Positions 9,211 through 19,711 of a DNA stretch of 64,000 nt are shown here, one piece after another (position 1 is the first letter of the stretch; every line of letters begins with the position of its first letter). The notes below the pieces were generated by a model. It had not been told where the DNA came from, did no database searches, and worked only from the letters and a program-made list of their open reading frames with translations. The DNA is from Gracilaria gracilis (lineage: Eukaryota > Rhodophyta > Florideophyceae > Gracilariales > Gracilariaceae). The stretch is taken from positions 1 through 64,000 of the forward strand of contig JARGSG010000237.1 of the NCBI GenBank assembly GCA_030374805.1, in the 5' to 3' direction. A program made the translations under genes and the position numbers.

Positions 9211-9726
9211 TATGTCGAATTTGTTGAATGCTGTGAAGAGATATTGTGCTACAGGAGAGAAAGGGAGAGATGCTTAAGTAGAGAACGGCGTTGCCGATGT
9301 ATACATCGATAGAGTGGTTTCAGAGGAAAAGATAGTTTTTATGACTAAGTAGTTGGAAGAATGAGGTAGGTGGGTGTGAAGGGATTAGGACTGACGAATG
9401 TGTTTATGAAAAGAGATGTGTCGAAATGAAGTATAAAGGGGATGATTTAATGGTAAGGAGTTAAGGAACGGGCGCTGTGGGTTGGTTTTGTGGGATGGTA
9501 CTGAGAGGAAAAAACGAAAATATGGTAATATCTGGGAGAAATGGAGTTTTTGGGGAATGGCGGGAAATTGAGGTATATAAAATTGTGATAAAAATAGGCC
9601 TGCAGGGTAGAGGGGTGTGTGGCCGCGATTGTAACGGCTGTGATCAGGGGCGGCAAGGACGAGAGTTGTTGTAAGTGGCTCAGGCCTGTTCAAGTCGTTT
9701 ATCGCCGGACGCCGTCTTTTCTCGGG
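9211..9726. other. Spacer without recognisable gene
   Basis: A purine-rich plus strand with only short open frames. I see no motif. It links the ketopantoate-reductase-like relic to the coiled-coil ORF. Confidence 0.5.
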
Positions 9727-10371
9727 ATGTCGAATGGATACGTTGGTGACGAGGAGCTAATGGCTCTGCTGCATAGGACGGAAGTGCCAGAGACGCCGCC
9801 GCGGAAGGAGGGAGGGGGTACTGAGAGAGTTTGTGTGAGTCAGAGGGTTTGTAATGGGGATGGAGGAGGCGGTGGAGGTGATGGGGATGGGGATGGAGGA
9901 GGAGGAGCGGAGAGAAGGTTTATGGGAGAGATGGAGGAACGGGTGAGGAAGCTTTGGAGGAGTTTGAAAGAGCAATTTGACGACATTCTGTCGGAGATGG
10001 TGGCACATATGGAAGGGGTGGTGCTGAGTGTGTCGGAGGTTGGGGTGCCGATGGAATTGATTTCGAAGATTTGGGAGAGGATGAAGTTGACTGGGGTGGG
10101 GGCTGTGAGACATTTGAATGGGATGTTGAAGTGCGTGGGGAGGGAGATGGGGAGGCTGCGAAAAAAGAACATGGGGCTGAAGGGTAGGGTTGAAGTGTTG
10201 GAGGAGCAAGTGGTACAGGTGGAGAAGGCGTGCAAATTGTTGATGGAGTTGAAGGATATGGTGAGGGGAGGGGGAGTAGGGGTGGGAGAGGGAGCAGGTA
10301 AAGGGTCGCTAGTGACGCCTGGTTCTCGGGGTGGGCGGGGGAGTGTGAGGGAGAGGGGGGGAGAAGAGTAG
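9727..10371 (+). CDS. Coiled-coil protein, unrecognised
   Basis: A 214-residue frame from ATG 9,727 (the open frame reaches further upstream without ATG). It has a Gly/Asp-rich low-complexity stretch near residues 35-60, then a long amphipathic region (about 65-180) with leucine/valine heptads such as MGRLRKKNMGLKGRVEVLEE, then a Gly-rich tail. After the TAG stop at 10,369-10,371 the same frame stays open for another 66 codons with plausible protein (PPQLPGGAPLVGFGSA). The plus strand is very G-rich, like 22.5-28.7 kb. It may be an accessory protein of a DNA transposon; no family is recognised. Confidence 0.45.
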   Translation: MSNGYVGDEELMALLHRTEVPETPPRKEGGGTERVCVSQRVCNGDGGGGGGDGDGDGGGGAERRFMGEMEERVRKLWRSLKEQFDDILSEMVAHMEGVVLSVSEVGVPMELISKIWERMKLTGVGAVRHLNGMLKCVGREMGRLRKKNMGLKGRVEVLEEQVVQVEKACKLLMELKDMVRGGGVGVGEGAGKGSLVTPGSRGGRGSVRERGGEE

Positions 10372-10779
10372 GGAGGAGAAGGTGTGGCGAATCGACTGAA
10401 GAAGAGGAGAAAGGGTGGGGTGATGGTGGACGAAAATGGAAAGGTGTTTGTGCCACCGCAGCTGCCAGGTGGTGCGCCGTTGGTGGGTTTCGGGAGTGCG
10501 GCGGCGGCTGCGAGGACGGCGGAGCGTATATTGGAGGAGCAGCAGGAGAAGAAGCTAGGAGGAGTTTGAAGCCGCTTTGGGGCTAGCAGGGTGTACCAGA
10601 ATGGGGAGAGTTGTCCATTGGACTTCTTTAACTTCACATTTAGGGAAACTGAGACTCAGGATCCGAATGCCGAGTTGGAATAAACCAGCGCTGGTGACCC
10701 GAGAGTAAGTTTTTTGAGTGATTTTGACGACTGCGACGAACGTGATGTAACGGGCAGTGGCCCACAAACTGCAAACTAG

Positions 10780-10957
10780 CATACAACTTCAACAAATGGA
10801 GTTCAACTGCGGCACGTGGAAATGCGATTTCCAAAAAAATTTTTTGGATTTGCCTTGCCAACTAGCGCAATCTGCGAAATTGCTAGTTTTTTCGGACTTT
10901 TATTTTCATAACTAGCGATCTAGCATACTAAACTAACATTCCGAGAACACCGACGCT
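10780..10957. mobile_element. Subterminal region and end of an unclassified DNA transposon
   Basis: An AT-rich stretch with several AACTAGC / GCTAGTT-type motifs that finishes in AACATTCCGAGAACACCGAC (10,934-10,953). Almost the same terminal sequence, with the same kind of AACTAGC motifs before it, occurs at 29,171-29,197 at the end of the Plavaka-like element. I infer that both mark the same type of transposon end. The other end of this shorter element was not found. Confidence 0.45.
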
Positions 10958-10990
10958 CCCGGCGAGGTATGGATTTTGCAACAGCGGCGG

Positions 10991-12112
10991 CTCGCTGGAA
11001 CGCCAGAGGCGGACCAATAGCGACTGGAGCAGGTCTGGCAACGTGCCGAGAGCTGTCTAACGAGGGCAATGGAAGGTCCTGGGATTCCCGGTGTTGGCTC
11101 GAAGTCTTCGAAGCAACCTCCTTGGAAAGGGTTAAACATGCCCGAATCGGGATCTTAGAAATCACTCGATCATCGGGAACATCCCTACCATCAAGAAAGT
11201 GGCAGCGGGTAACCGCCGGCTCCGACCCATATGGCTTCTGATACATCGGTAAAACCGTTCAACGATAGAATACGGAATCTTCCGGAACAAATATGGAAAC
11301 CACCTCAAGAGAGGAAAAGCGCACAACACAAGTGTAACCATCTAGGTCGGGATACCACTTTGTAGTGCAATACCCACAAGTGCGAAAACACAAGAAGACG
11401 TCCGGATTTTCCTCTCACGAGGCAAACCCAGCAGTAGAGCCCTTCCAGAGATGACACGACTATGTCGGGTGTAGGATCAAGGTCAACCCTTCACGACCGG
11501 CGTAAGAAGGTGAGACAAGAAGGTACTCCGCGTAACCGGCGACTGTGTGTTGTCCTCCAAGGAGGCAAAGTTTTTACAGTGTGGAGGACGCAATGCGGTT
11601 TCCGCACAGGCCACGGATCGCAAGAAGCAACCCAAAATAAAAGGGAAAACACGGGGGAGTCACAAAAGTGACCAAGCTAAACGGCAAAGCCGGAGGATAA
11701 CTTTTACAAGGGCCAACGCGACAATATTGGGTAAAGGCTCCCAGCGATGGATTTGTTTAGGGGACGCAGAGGGAAAGACGGCCCGTTAGCAACTGCGTAT
11801 CTCTCCGAGGATGAGTACAGTACGGAAGAAGGGAAAGAAGTCTAGAGCCAGCCCTGGTTGGAGAGATTTACTGAGTGGCAGGGCCATGGTGCCATGGCAC
11901 TATATAGTGTGTAGAAACCTCTCTAAATTAAGCAAATACTATCTAATAAATATCTAAAATACCAGCAATGCTGTGCCAACCTCTTTGAATCATCGTGTCT
12001 CAAATGTCCAGTCCACAGTAGTGGTCAAAGTATGTAGTCATATACTGCCCTTGCTGACAAGTCAGAAAAAAAACAAGTACCAGAATATCCTCCAAGAGGG
12101 CGTTGCACTTCA
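10991..12112 (+). mobile_element. LTR-like repeat, older copy (about 1.1 kb)
   Basis: The sequence starts around AACGCCAGAGGCGG (10,999) and ends around GAGGGCGTTGCACTTCA (12,112). It shares its start, its end and internal blocks (for example the tract around AGCCCTGGTTGG near 11,850) with the insertion at 35,063-35,826. That better-preserved copy has TG...CA ends and a 5-bp target duplication, so I read this one as a diverged solo LTR-like copy. It is about 370 bp longer because of an internal block missing from the other copy. I see no protein-coding domain. Confidence 0.55.
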
Positions 12113-12209
12113 CTTTCGAAGCTAAAAATTGAAATATTTACCCCAAAATGACGTACAACTCTAAACACGTTGTTCGGAAAAGCAGTTCACCGCACAGGTC
12201 TTCCGTTTC

Positions 12210-12452
12210 ATGCTTTTGATCATCCAAGTTTCCATGTGTTCTGTGCGGCAGTACGACCAAAATGGCACCCGCTATGCCCCAGGAGGTTGGGAAAAAAAGT
12301 TAAAATGCAGCGATTACGAGCACATGATGTGCGCCGTAATAGTTCGCATTAGGGATGATAAGGGTGGAATAATGGCCATTGGTGGTGCGACTAACTTGAT
12401 TTCAAAATCAATGAGCAATGTGGTTCTCCATGCTCCTCTTCCATTTTTTTAG
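12210..12452 (+). CDS. Hypothetical ORF, possibly a gene fragment
   Basis: An 80-codon frame from ATG 12,210 with a plausible folded-protein composition (GWEKKLKCSDYEHMMCAVIV). It stops at TAG 12,450-12,452, but the same frame continues open for about 67 more codons to a TGA near 12,653 and includes a leucine-rich-repeat-like piece (MRKLREIYLRNNSF). The flanks are AT-rich. It may be a fragment of a host gene caught next to the inverted-repeat junction at 12,855. Family unknown. Confidence 0.3.
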   Translation: MLLIIQVSMCSVRQYDQNGTRYAPGGWEKKLKCSDYEHMMCAVIVRIRDDKGGIMAIGGATNLISKSMSNVVLHAPLPFF

Positions 12453-12854
12453 AGTATCTACACTCTGATCTACACAAGGAGACTTGAGCTGCAAGGTCTC
12501 GTTTTCCGATTAGACCAACTTGTGGGCTCTAGCTCTTTCGACGGCTTTCTGTCAGACTCTTGTAAATCAATGAGGAAACTACGTGAGATATATTTAAGAA
12601 ACAATTCATTTAAATTTGCATATAGCTATCTCACGCCTGCGTTACACAATTGAAGTGAAGATATTGGGAAACCGACTATTTTCTCCAAAAGAATACGCAA
12701 AGCTCTCTTGCTCTCGAAAAAAATTAAGGGTAATGGACTTCTCCGTAAATTGTACGACAGGATGTGTATGGAGACGCTAACACAAGACATGCGCTATAGT
12801 CTTGTACTTGAAATCAAGGTGGTCAACAGTCAATCTCATGTTAGACCGACTGCT

Positions 12855-13652
12855 AGAATTTGGGCCGAAATGCAGCCTGCCTGTGCACCGCATCAGGCAG
12901 CTTGTATCCCTCGAGCACAAAGTAAATGTGATACCGTAGACAATTCTCTTTCACTAGCACATCCATGTACCCAGCCCCAGCATGAAACACATCTCCCCTT
13001 CCAATAAACATGGAGTACAGTGGAACCCTGAAATTCTTTACAACCATCGTATGAGACAGCCCCTCCAAACTCTTGTCATCCGACACATACATATTATGTG
13101 ACCTCTCACGTACCCCTATCATAAAAGAGCTCCCCCCGGAGGCCATCATGAAGAATCCTGGAATCTCCCCATTGTTCTTCTCCACATTCGTCAACCTGGG
13201 AAATCGGTGTGCAACACCTGCCTCGGGCATCCCTCCCTCGTAAACATCACACGTACTCCTGTTTCCAGCGCATACATCCTCTTCTTCGCCCTACTGTTGT
13301 TACACAGACGAAGAGCGGCTGCTATCTGCCCAAACCTAGCATCCAACAACGCCCTCTTTCTCACCATCATCACATTCTTCTCATCCGATTCCATGTAATC
13401 CACAATACCCTTCTTCGTGATAATGTATCGCCCAATGCCCTGCATCCTATCCCCTGCGTTCTTCCCATCTTCCACATTAATGATTGGGTTCCATCTCTTG
13501 CAGTTCTCCTCGAACTTGAGGTCCGGCTGTTCTAAGAAATCCTTGTGAAAGAACTCCAACATACTCTCTGTCACATCTTCATTCAACACCACCCCCCCTC
13601 TTCTTCGCCTCATCTGACATGCCTTCGTCGCTTCCAAATTCTTCCAGCACAC
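12855..13652 (-). pseudogene. 2OG-Fe(II) dioxygenase-like protein (right copy, truncated)
   Basis: Counterpart of 7,172-7,969 on the minus strand. The upstream frame (13,652-13,191) is open through the HxD region (VLHTDF). A second frame (13,230-12,853) carries GDVFHAG and LRYHIYF. The gene is cut off at the inverted-repeat boundary, losing the acidic C-terminal tail seen in the left copy. The two frames are offset in the same place as in the left copy, while the diverged third copy reads through this point. The offset was therefore either present before duplication or is tolerated. Confidence 0.6.
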
Positions 13653-13678
13653 ACGATCTTCTCTCCATCAACTCTATT

Positions 13679-14170
13679 CTATTCGTGGCAAAATACTCTC
13701 GCGCGGTCATCCCTCTCCATCGCCGCCATCCAAAGATCCTCTTCCTCCTCTTTCGGTTTTCCCTTCAAGGGGAGCTTCACCCCAAGAACTGGTTCCTTCG
13801 TAGTCCCCAATTCCTTGTGCACATCCCGGGCTGCATGCCAGTACACCGCGTGATGCACCGCCCTCAAATCCTCCACCGTTAAACACCCCGTCCTATGCTG
13901 CTTGCGTAGGTGACGCATATCCATGCACGGGTGCTGGTGTTTCACAGCATTCTTCCCTCTCGGCCACTCACTCGGCGGTGCACTCACTATATTTGTCCAC
14001 GACATATCCGATACCCCGGTGTACTCCCCAGCTATCTTCATCCCCTTCGGGCGAACATCCGGATTGTTATCCTCAAAGCTACGCATTCCTCCTTCACCTT
14101 CCCCCCCCCGGTTCATCCCCAACAAATTCACTATCCTTCTCACCACTATCACTGTCCTTCTCGCCCTCAT
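13679..14170 (-). CDS. Unrecognised element protein segment (right copy)
   Basis: Counterpart of 6,738-7,196, with the same His-rich and helical segments and only a handful of substitutions. It is colinear between the basic linker ORF and the dioxygenase-like gene on the minus strand. Confidence 0.45.
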   Translation of the reverse strand: MRARRTVIVVRRIVNLLGMNRGGEGEGGMRSFEDNNPDVRPKGMKIAGEYTGVSDMSWTNIVSAPPSEWPRGKNAVKHQHPCMDMRHLRKQHRTGCLTVEDLRAVHHAVYWHAARDVHKELGTTKEPVLGVKLPLKGKPKEEEEDLWMAAMERDDRARVFCHE

Positions 14171-14507
14171 TGGACGACATCACATTGATTCTCTGCTCCT
14201 TAAAGAAGTTCTTCAATGCAGTCCTCGTCATTTTCCTGACCAGGTTAACAACCTCCAAAGGTATGTCCACAGAGGATGTGTTCACCGTACCCTTCCTTTT
14301 TCGCTTCGGGGCAGGTTGCACATCATCTTCATCCTCGTCGTCAGTAAGCACCACAGAAGTTCTATTTCTCTTTTTCCTCTTCTTCCCCACAACCCGCCCA
14401 ACCTCCTCTTCACTCAAGCGATCCGGAACCACCTTACGTCTTGTGCTACGTCTTAACACCGGTCGTTTCGGTTCAGGGCTTTCCACCACCATGAGATCGT
14501 TCTCCAA
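14094..14507 (-). CDS. Basic/acidic linker protein segment (right copy)
   Basis: Counterpart of 6,316-6,786, with the same RRSTRRK and KRKRK basic clusters and Ser/Asp-rich tail. It overlaps the next ORF in another frame, as in the left copy. Confidence 0.45.
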   Translation of the reverse strand: MENDLMVVESPEPKRPVLRRSTRRKVVPDRLSEEEVGRVVGKKRKKRNRTSVVLTDDEDEDDVQPAPKRKRKGTVNTSSVDIPLEVVNLVRKMTRTALKNFFKEQRINVMSSNEGEKDSDSGEKDSEFVGDEPGGGR

Positions 14508-14532
14508 CTCAGCAGATGGAGCCCCGGCCGTC

Positions 14533-15119
14533 CCCTACGGTTCCACAACCTCTTCAATAACCTCCTCTACAACCTCCTCCTCCTCTGAAATTTGCAGCGA
14601 TACTTTAAAGTGTTGTTCCAGCTTGTTACCTGCAGTCTTCAACCTCCTAGACACCATCCCGTTCTACAAACGCTTTGCTCCCACGAGTTCCATTTTGGCT
14701 GTTTGCTTCCCGAGATATTCCAAGACAGATACCCCCTTTCCTCCAATCTTGAGAACCGTCTGCATCACTTCCTCAACTGTCATTTTCTTCCTCTTGGCAG
14801 TCATGTCGCAAGGCTTAAAGATACCAATTGCATACTGAAAGAAGTGCTTTCTCATATCATCAAAACGGGCCGTCCTCCCTGCAGAGAACATTTTCAGTCG
14901 CACATGCCATTGCAAGCAATGGACGACGAAACGGAGTTCACCATCTGCGAGTCCCATAAGGAGGTCACTAGACATATGTGTGAGCGTCAGCGGCGGCCCC
15001 TCCTCACACAAGTTCTCAAAGATTTGGAGGAGCTACTCGCTTTGCACAAACTTCAGAGCCAGTGCCGCAAAGCGATTCAAGTGACGCATACTATAGTCCC
15101 CGATAACCCCACTTCTTTT
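14533..15119 (-). CDS. Colinear middle segment, unrecognised (right copy)
   Basis: Counterpart of 5,704-6,289 in the frame of the ParB-like gene, with TAG codons at the same places as in the left copy. The best open stretch is 15,011-14,664. Confidence 0.5.
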
Positions 15120-16517
15120 CTACGCGCCCGCTATCTGTTTCGGCGTCACCTTCCTCACATCCACTCCTCCTTCTTCAATGATGTTTTCAACGAAGGACAC
15201 CGTGCTGTGAAGTTTGTCTGCGAAAGACATCTTCAGAACATTGGAGCTCATCTCGTTCAGGAGATTGCCAAGTCCTAGCACTTCATTCATGAACATCGGA
15301 TTACCATCCTTCCTCCTCCATAACACAACATCCAGAGCCTTCACTATATCCTCCCACTTCCCTCCTTCCTCACGCAGGTTCTGTAACACAAAAAATCGGT
15401 GGTATCCGTCTATAAGTGTTTCAGGCAGCACAAGTCTCCCGTCAACGATGTCACTCGCATCCAATTCGCCTACAACTGTAACGGCAATCGAACCGGCGGA
15501 GAGAAGCCAACCAAAGTTGAGGCACTTCATCTTCGTGGCCTCCTTGTGCGCCAGGTTCACACTGCGAACCTTCTTCTTCGGGATTTCAATCATCGCGATA
15601 TCCGTCGTCAACCGCTGCTGAACATAGTCGGCGAGGGATATCTTCGGTAGCGGCAGCGTGGTGTCCACCTCATCCGATGGAACTCTATCTCCTTCATCGA
15701 ACAAATCCCCCTCAGGTCCACCCAGGGAAGTCTTAGAAGTCCCAATAACCTCCACAACATCGTGATCGGAGTCATCCACGATGTTAACCCTCTCAATTGC
15801 TCCAACTAGTTTCTTCATCCCTTTAGAACATTCTCGTCCTCCTCCTCTTGTTGGGGGAGACTGGAGTTTGGTGGTTTTAGAGGAATGCTCAGCCGATTCT
15901 TTGACCTCCTCAACATCTTCACCCTCAGGCTGAGAGGTGGACGACTTCCCGGCCCCAGGGTGCGGAGTGGGGTGCGAAGTGGGACTCTGCGGAATCTCAA
16001 TTGAGGCCATCATCGACGTATCCCAGGCATACAACCCAGCCAAAAACAATTCGGCGAGCTTACTCGGGAGATCCTCTGGACCTTGGAAACAGTAAGGATA
16101 CTTCGCGTCTAGATGACTTGAAATATTCATCTTCCAGATAACCACCAAATCCTCACCCTCTAAGGCAGTGGCGCTTAGAAGATGGCTATGCAGCAAACGG
16201 CAGAGCCCCTTCCCGGTACCACCAGCAGGCCCCACGCCACGTACTTCCGCAGTAACAACTTCAACTCCGTTCTTGTTCTTTCCAAGGCTGATGAACAAAG
16301 ATACAGAGTCGCCATCTTTTACCTTATGTGAGGCGCGAGTACTCGTCTTCTTCTTCATCGCGCGCGGTGTTCCCCGCTCAGAACGCGACGTCGGCCTACG
16401 AGGCGTGGAGACCTTCCCCTTTCCTCTTCCTCGCGTAAACGGCGCCATTTCTGACCCCTCGCTGTTCCTCTTCGATCGCGCTGACTTCTGCCCTCTTTTA
16501 TGGTTCAGAGGCGCCAT
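15120..16517 (-). CDS. Basic protein with ParB/Srx-like DGxHR domain (right copy)
   Basis: A 465-residue frame from ATG 16,517. It has the same architecture as 4,306-5,703: basic N-terminus, Ser/Pro/acidic linker, ParB-like C-terminal half with IDGYHR. It differs from the left copy at a few percent of residues, and neither copy has an internal stop in this part. The conserved openness of this ORF in both inverted copies contrasts with the broken methyltransferase gene of the left copy. It may bind or cut DNA at the hairpin core beside which it is encoded; that is inference. Confidence 0.6.
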   Translation of the reverse strand: MAPLNHKRGQKSARSKRNSEGSEMAPFTRGRGKGKVSTPRRPTSRSERGTPRAMKKKTSTRASHKVKDGDSVSLFISLGKNKNGVEVVTAEVRGVGPAGGTGKGLCRLLHSHLLSATALEGEDLVVIWKMNISSHLDAKYPYCFQGPEDLPSKLAELFLAGLYAWDTSMMASIEIPQSPTSHPTPHPGAGKSSTSQPEGEDVEEVKESAEHSSKTTKLQSPPTRGGGRECSKGMKKLVGAIERVNIVDDSDHDVVEVIGTSKTSLGGPEGDLFDEGDRVPSDEVDTTLPLPKISLADYVQQRLTTDIAMIEIPKKKVRSVNLAHKEATKMKCLNFGWLLSAGSIAVTVVGELDASDIVDGRLVLPETLIDGYHRFFVLQNLREEGGKWEDIVKALDVVLWRRKDGNPMFMNEVLGLGNLLNEMSSNVLKMSFADKLHSTVSFVENIIEEGGVDVRKVTPKQIAGA

Positions 16518-16818
16518 GTTGAATACAAAGGGTTCAAACAATTCGAAACGCGGATTACGACCGTCGAAAATGCTCGCGAGAACGTATAGCGGACCTACCC
16601 TTCTCAATTACGTTCGTTGCCTTCACTTCCTGACCGAACACTGCGCCCGCTCAATATAGGATTGAACTCCAGGGGTTCCGTATTTCCCGTTTTAGAATTC
16701 ACTATCGCTTTATTTAGAAAGTTACATGATCGTCATAACTACTATGTACGTGTAGCTATAGAATAAAGGCATCCAGTTTTGAAGGAAAAAAAATGAATTG
16801 CGTCCGTTAGTTTTTCTG

Positions 16819-18520
16819 CATGGACAGCGGCCTGGGGGGGAGTGGCGCTTCATCAGTGCCCTGATGAAGCGCCACTCCACCCCGGACCGCTGTCCATGCG
16901 CAGTGCCCGATGAAGTTGGACGACACCTCGGACGGCTGTCCACGTGCTGTGGCGGAAGAAGTTGGACGACACCTCGGACAGCTGTCCACGTGCTGTGGCG
17001 GAAGAAGTTGGACGACACCTCGGACAGCTGTCCACGTGCTGTGGCGGAAGAAGCTGGACTACACCCCCAACGGCTGGGCACGGCAAAAAAAAATTTAATT
17101 TTTCGGACAGCGGTCCGGGGTGGAGTGGCGCTTCATCAGTGCCGTGATGAAGCGCCACTCCACCCCGGACCGCTATCCACGCGCCGTAGCCGATAAAGCT
17201 GGACGACACCCCGGACCGCTGTCCACGCGCCGTGGCCGATGAAGCTGGACGACACCTCGGACCGGTGTCGACGACAGTTTTCACTTATGATTGTTTTAGG
17301 AATATTTAAAGCCCTGCATCTTCTTATAATGACGGGAGGACGTAAGGGCGTCAAATCATAAGACTGTAGTTCGGTGAGTTTGTTGGAAAGCAATAAAAAT
17401 TGCTCTTCATAAGCACGGAGAGCAGTTTAGAATAGAAGTAGTTCGCAGCCTGTTGGTCATGTAAAAAACAAAACAAATAATACATCACATCGATCTGGAA
17501 GAATATGTGCTATATCAGAAACTTTGCATCCTATTAAATCGAAGAAGGTAGTTCTACCGACTACCTTCTCTAACTTTATATGACGTAGATTTCCCTATAG
17601 CGCCCAAGGTCGTGACCGATAATGAATACCACCTTTGCGCCAACCACGAGCATTATGTGGTTGTCGGAGAAGAAGTACTCATCACTGGCCACGACATTTT
17701 TCTAGTGACTATATTGGGGACTATTCTTCTTCAGTGATTGAAATTCCAGTAATGGCTAAACACGATTATATGAGTTGAACAACTCATGTAATGGTAGTCC
17801 ACCATCACCAAGAGCTCAACCAATTCCGATAGTTCGAGCTGACGCAGTGTAATATAGTCGGTCTAATAAATAACCACAGTCCGACAGTGATTGAGCTGGC
17901 TATCAGAGCCAAAGCCGATAAAATGAGTTGAACAACTCAAAATAATCGTACTCGAACATCACGGCCAGCTCAAGCACTTCCGAATGTTCTCAGTAAAGCA
18001 AGGATGCAGAAGCGGCATACACTGTGTCCAGCGACTCTGGCTTGAATACGCAATAGCATGGAAAATAGAAGAGTACGCCAGTTAGTACGATTCACAGAGA
18101 ACGAACAAGATCGTCGAACGTACCTTGTGTGCTACTACGTCCGTGCAACAGAACAAGGACGGAAAGAGCACCTCTCTTATACAGTTTCCGGAGATGTTTT
18201 TTTCTTCTGTCACAACCGAGAGGATCACTTGGTTGTGACATGAGAAGAACAGATCCCCGGAAACCGTAACGGGGAGGTACAGAGCGTTGTGCTTACCGAG
18301 GCAGTTGGCAGAAGAGCGAAGGTGCTTACGTACACGCAGCGTCACATTACAAACAAGCGGCAGTCGCGAGGGGGCCGCTGTCCAGGTGGAAATTAATTTG
18401 TTTTACTTTTTCTCCCACGGCGCATGGAAAGCGGACCGAACTCGAGTGGCACTTCATCGGAGCCGTGATGGGGCGCCACTGCACCACAGACCAATGTCCG
18501 GAGAGCCGTAAGTTATAACT
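16819..18520. repeat. Hairpin- and repeat-rich intergenic core (right copy)
   Basis: Inverted counterpart of 2,323-4,004. It includes the perfect hairpin at 17,109-17,174, the 46-bp tandem units at about 16,910-17,060, the two 16-bp palindromes, and the fold-backs around 17,610-17,700 and 18,180-18,265. No gene is visible. It separates the ParB-like gene (minus) from the methyltransferase-SET gene (plus). Confidence 0.85.
17109..17174. repeat. Perfect 30-bp hairpin (right copy)
   Basis: Arms 17,109-17,138 and 17,145-17,174 are perfect reverse complements around a 6-nt loop, GTGCCG. They are identical in stem to 3,650-3,715. Confidence 0.95.
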
Positions 18521-18876
18521 TCGCCTATACTTCCATATCTAGGAATTACCGCACCCCTCTCCCATCTCTGCCTTCTCTTATAACTGTTTATCACTTCATA
18601 AGCCCCCCTAATATCGCCCAATTCCCTTCTACTCCTCTACTTTAGAGTTCTGGTACCATTTTGGCGTCTGAACTCCTCGTTCACATCGCTAATTCCGCAG
18701 CCGTCTGCCGTCCACTCCCGTCTACCATCCGCACTCATCTCTCGTTCGATGCCGTCTCTCGTCAGTTTCCATCCGTTTGCCCTCGCCGTCCGCTGCCGAC
18801 GTCAATCATCTTTTTTCTCACAACCGCTCCGGTTCTCCTTCCGTATTCATAATAAAGATCCCCGTTATTGTTTAAA

Positions 18877-19469
18877 ATGGCTGCCGCAACCACATCCAGG
18901 TCTAAGTCACCGTCACCGGCACCTCCGACATCCGACATGAAGGTTGGCAAATTTTCGGTTCTGGAGATGAGCTTCTCACTGCGTGTCTATCCATCTGTGA
19001 TCACTATGCGTCGACGATGCGAGAGGAACACGAACCTAGGAAAGTGGGACACAGCGAATTCGTTCAATATATCATCAAAAATCGCACTGTCCTAGACGTT
19101 GCCAAGAAGTACTTCTCTATCCTTCTCGGACCCATTCACCCGTCATACAGCGACGATGAGCTCAAGGCTGTGTGCGGGAAGGATTCGTACCGTCAGCTGT
19201 ATCTGTCGACGAAGTTGCTTGACATCATGGACGGAGACAGACACAGGCGTGTGAGGGATTTTTGGAATGCTTATACCAGAGTGGAGTTTAAAGGAATACC
19301 AAAGAATGTGACGTTAACAGAATTCTTCAAGTCTATGAGTACAGCTCCCAGGCGAGTGGGCCGGATAGGTCTCCCTTTCGGTACGAGCATCGCTACACAT
19401 TTCCAGAGAGTTCTCTTTCTCTCCCTTATTCAAAAGGTATCAATGGAAAAATCGACTTGGGAGCCATAA
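18877..19469 (+). pseudogene. N-terminal part of the methyltransferase-SET gene (right copy)
   Basis: ATG 18,877 begins an Ala/Ser/Pro-rich start (MAAATTSRSKSPSP). In a shifted frame (19,017-19,469) follows a likely folded domain containing VQYIIKNRTVLDVAKKYFSI and KLLDIMDGDRHRRVRDFWNA. The left copy shows the same frames on the minus strand at 1,346-1,956. It is not recognised as a known domain. It lies directly upstream of the methyltransferase frame, with about 240 bp of interrupted coding-like sequence between, so it is probably the same gene. Confidence 0.5.
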
Positions 19470-19711
19470 GAGGTCTAAGTCTGAAAAGCGATATTCCTCT
19501 TCTTTTGAGAATGTCCGAATCTCGCAGAATCTCCAAGCTCAGCGTGCGGGTTTTGGTGTGCAGCTGGTAATAAAGGCCTGGGAGTGTTTCTCCCAATTTC
19601 TGGGATTCCCTAGCGCGGAGTTCATGGTTCTCCATTTTATACTGCTCGTGTACGACGACATGCAGTTTAAACATATTGGAACGCGTTCCGAGGGGTTCTT
19701 GCACAAGTAAA

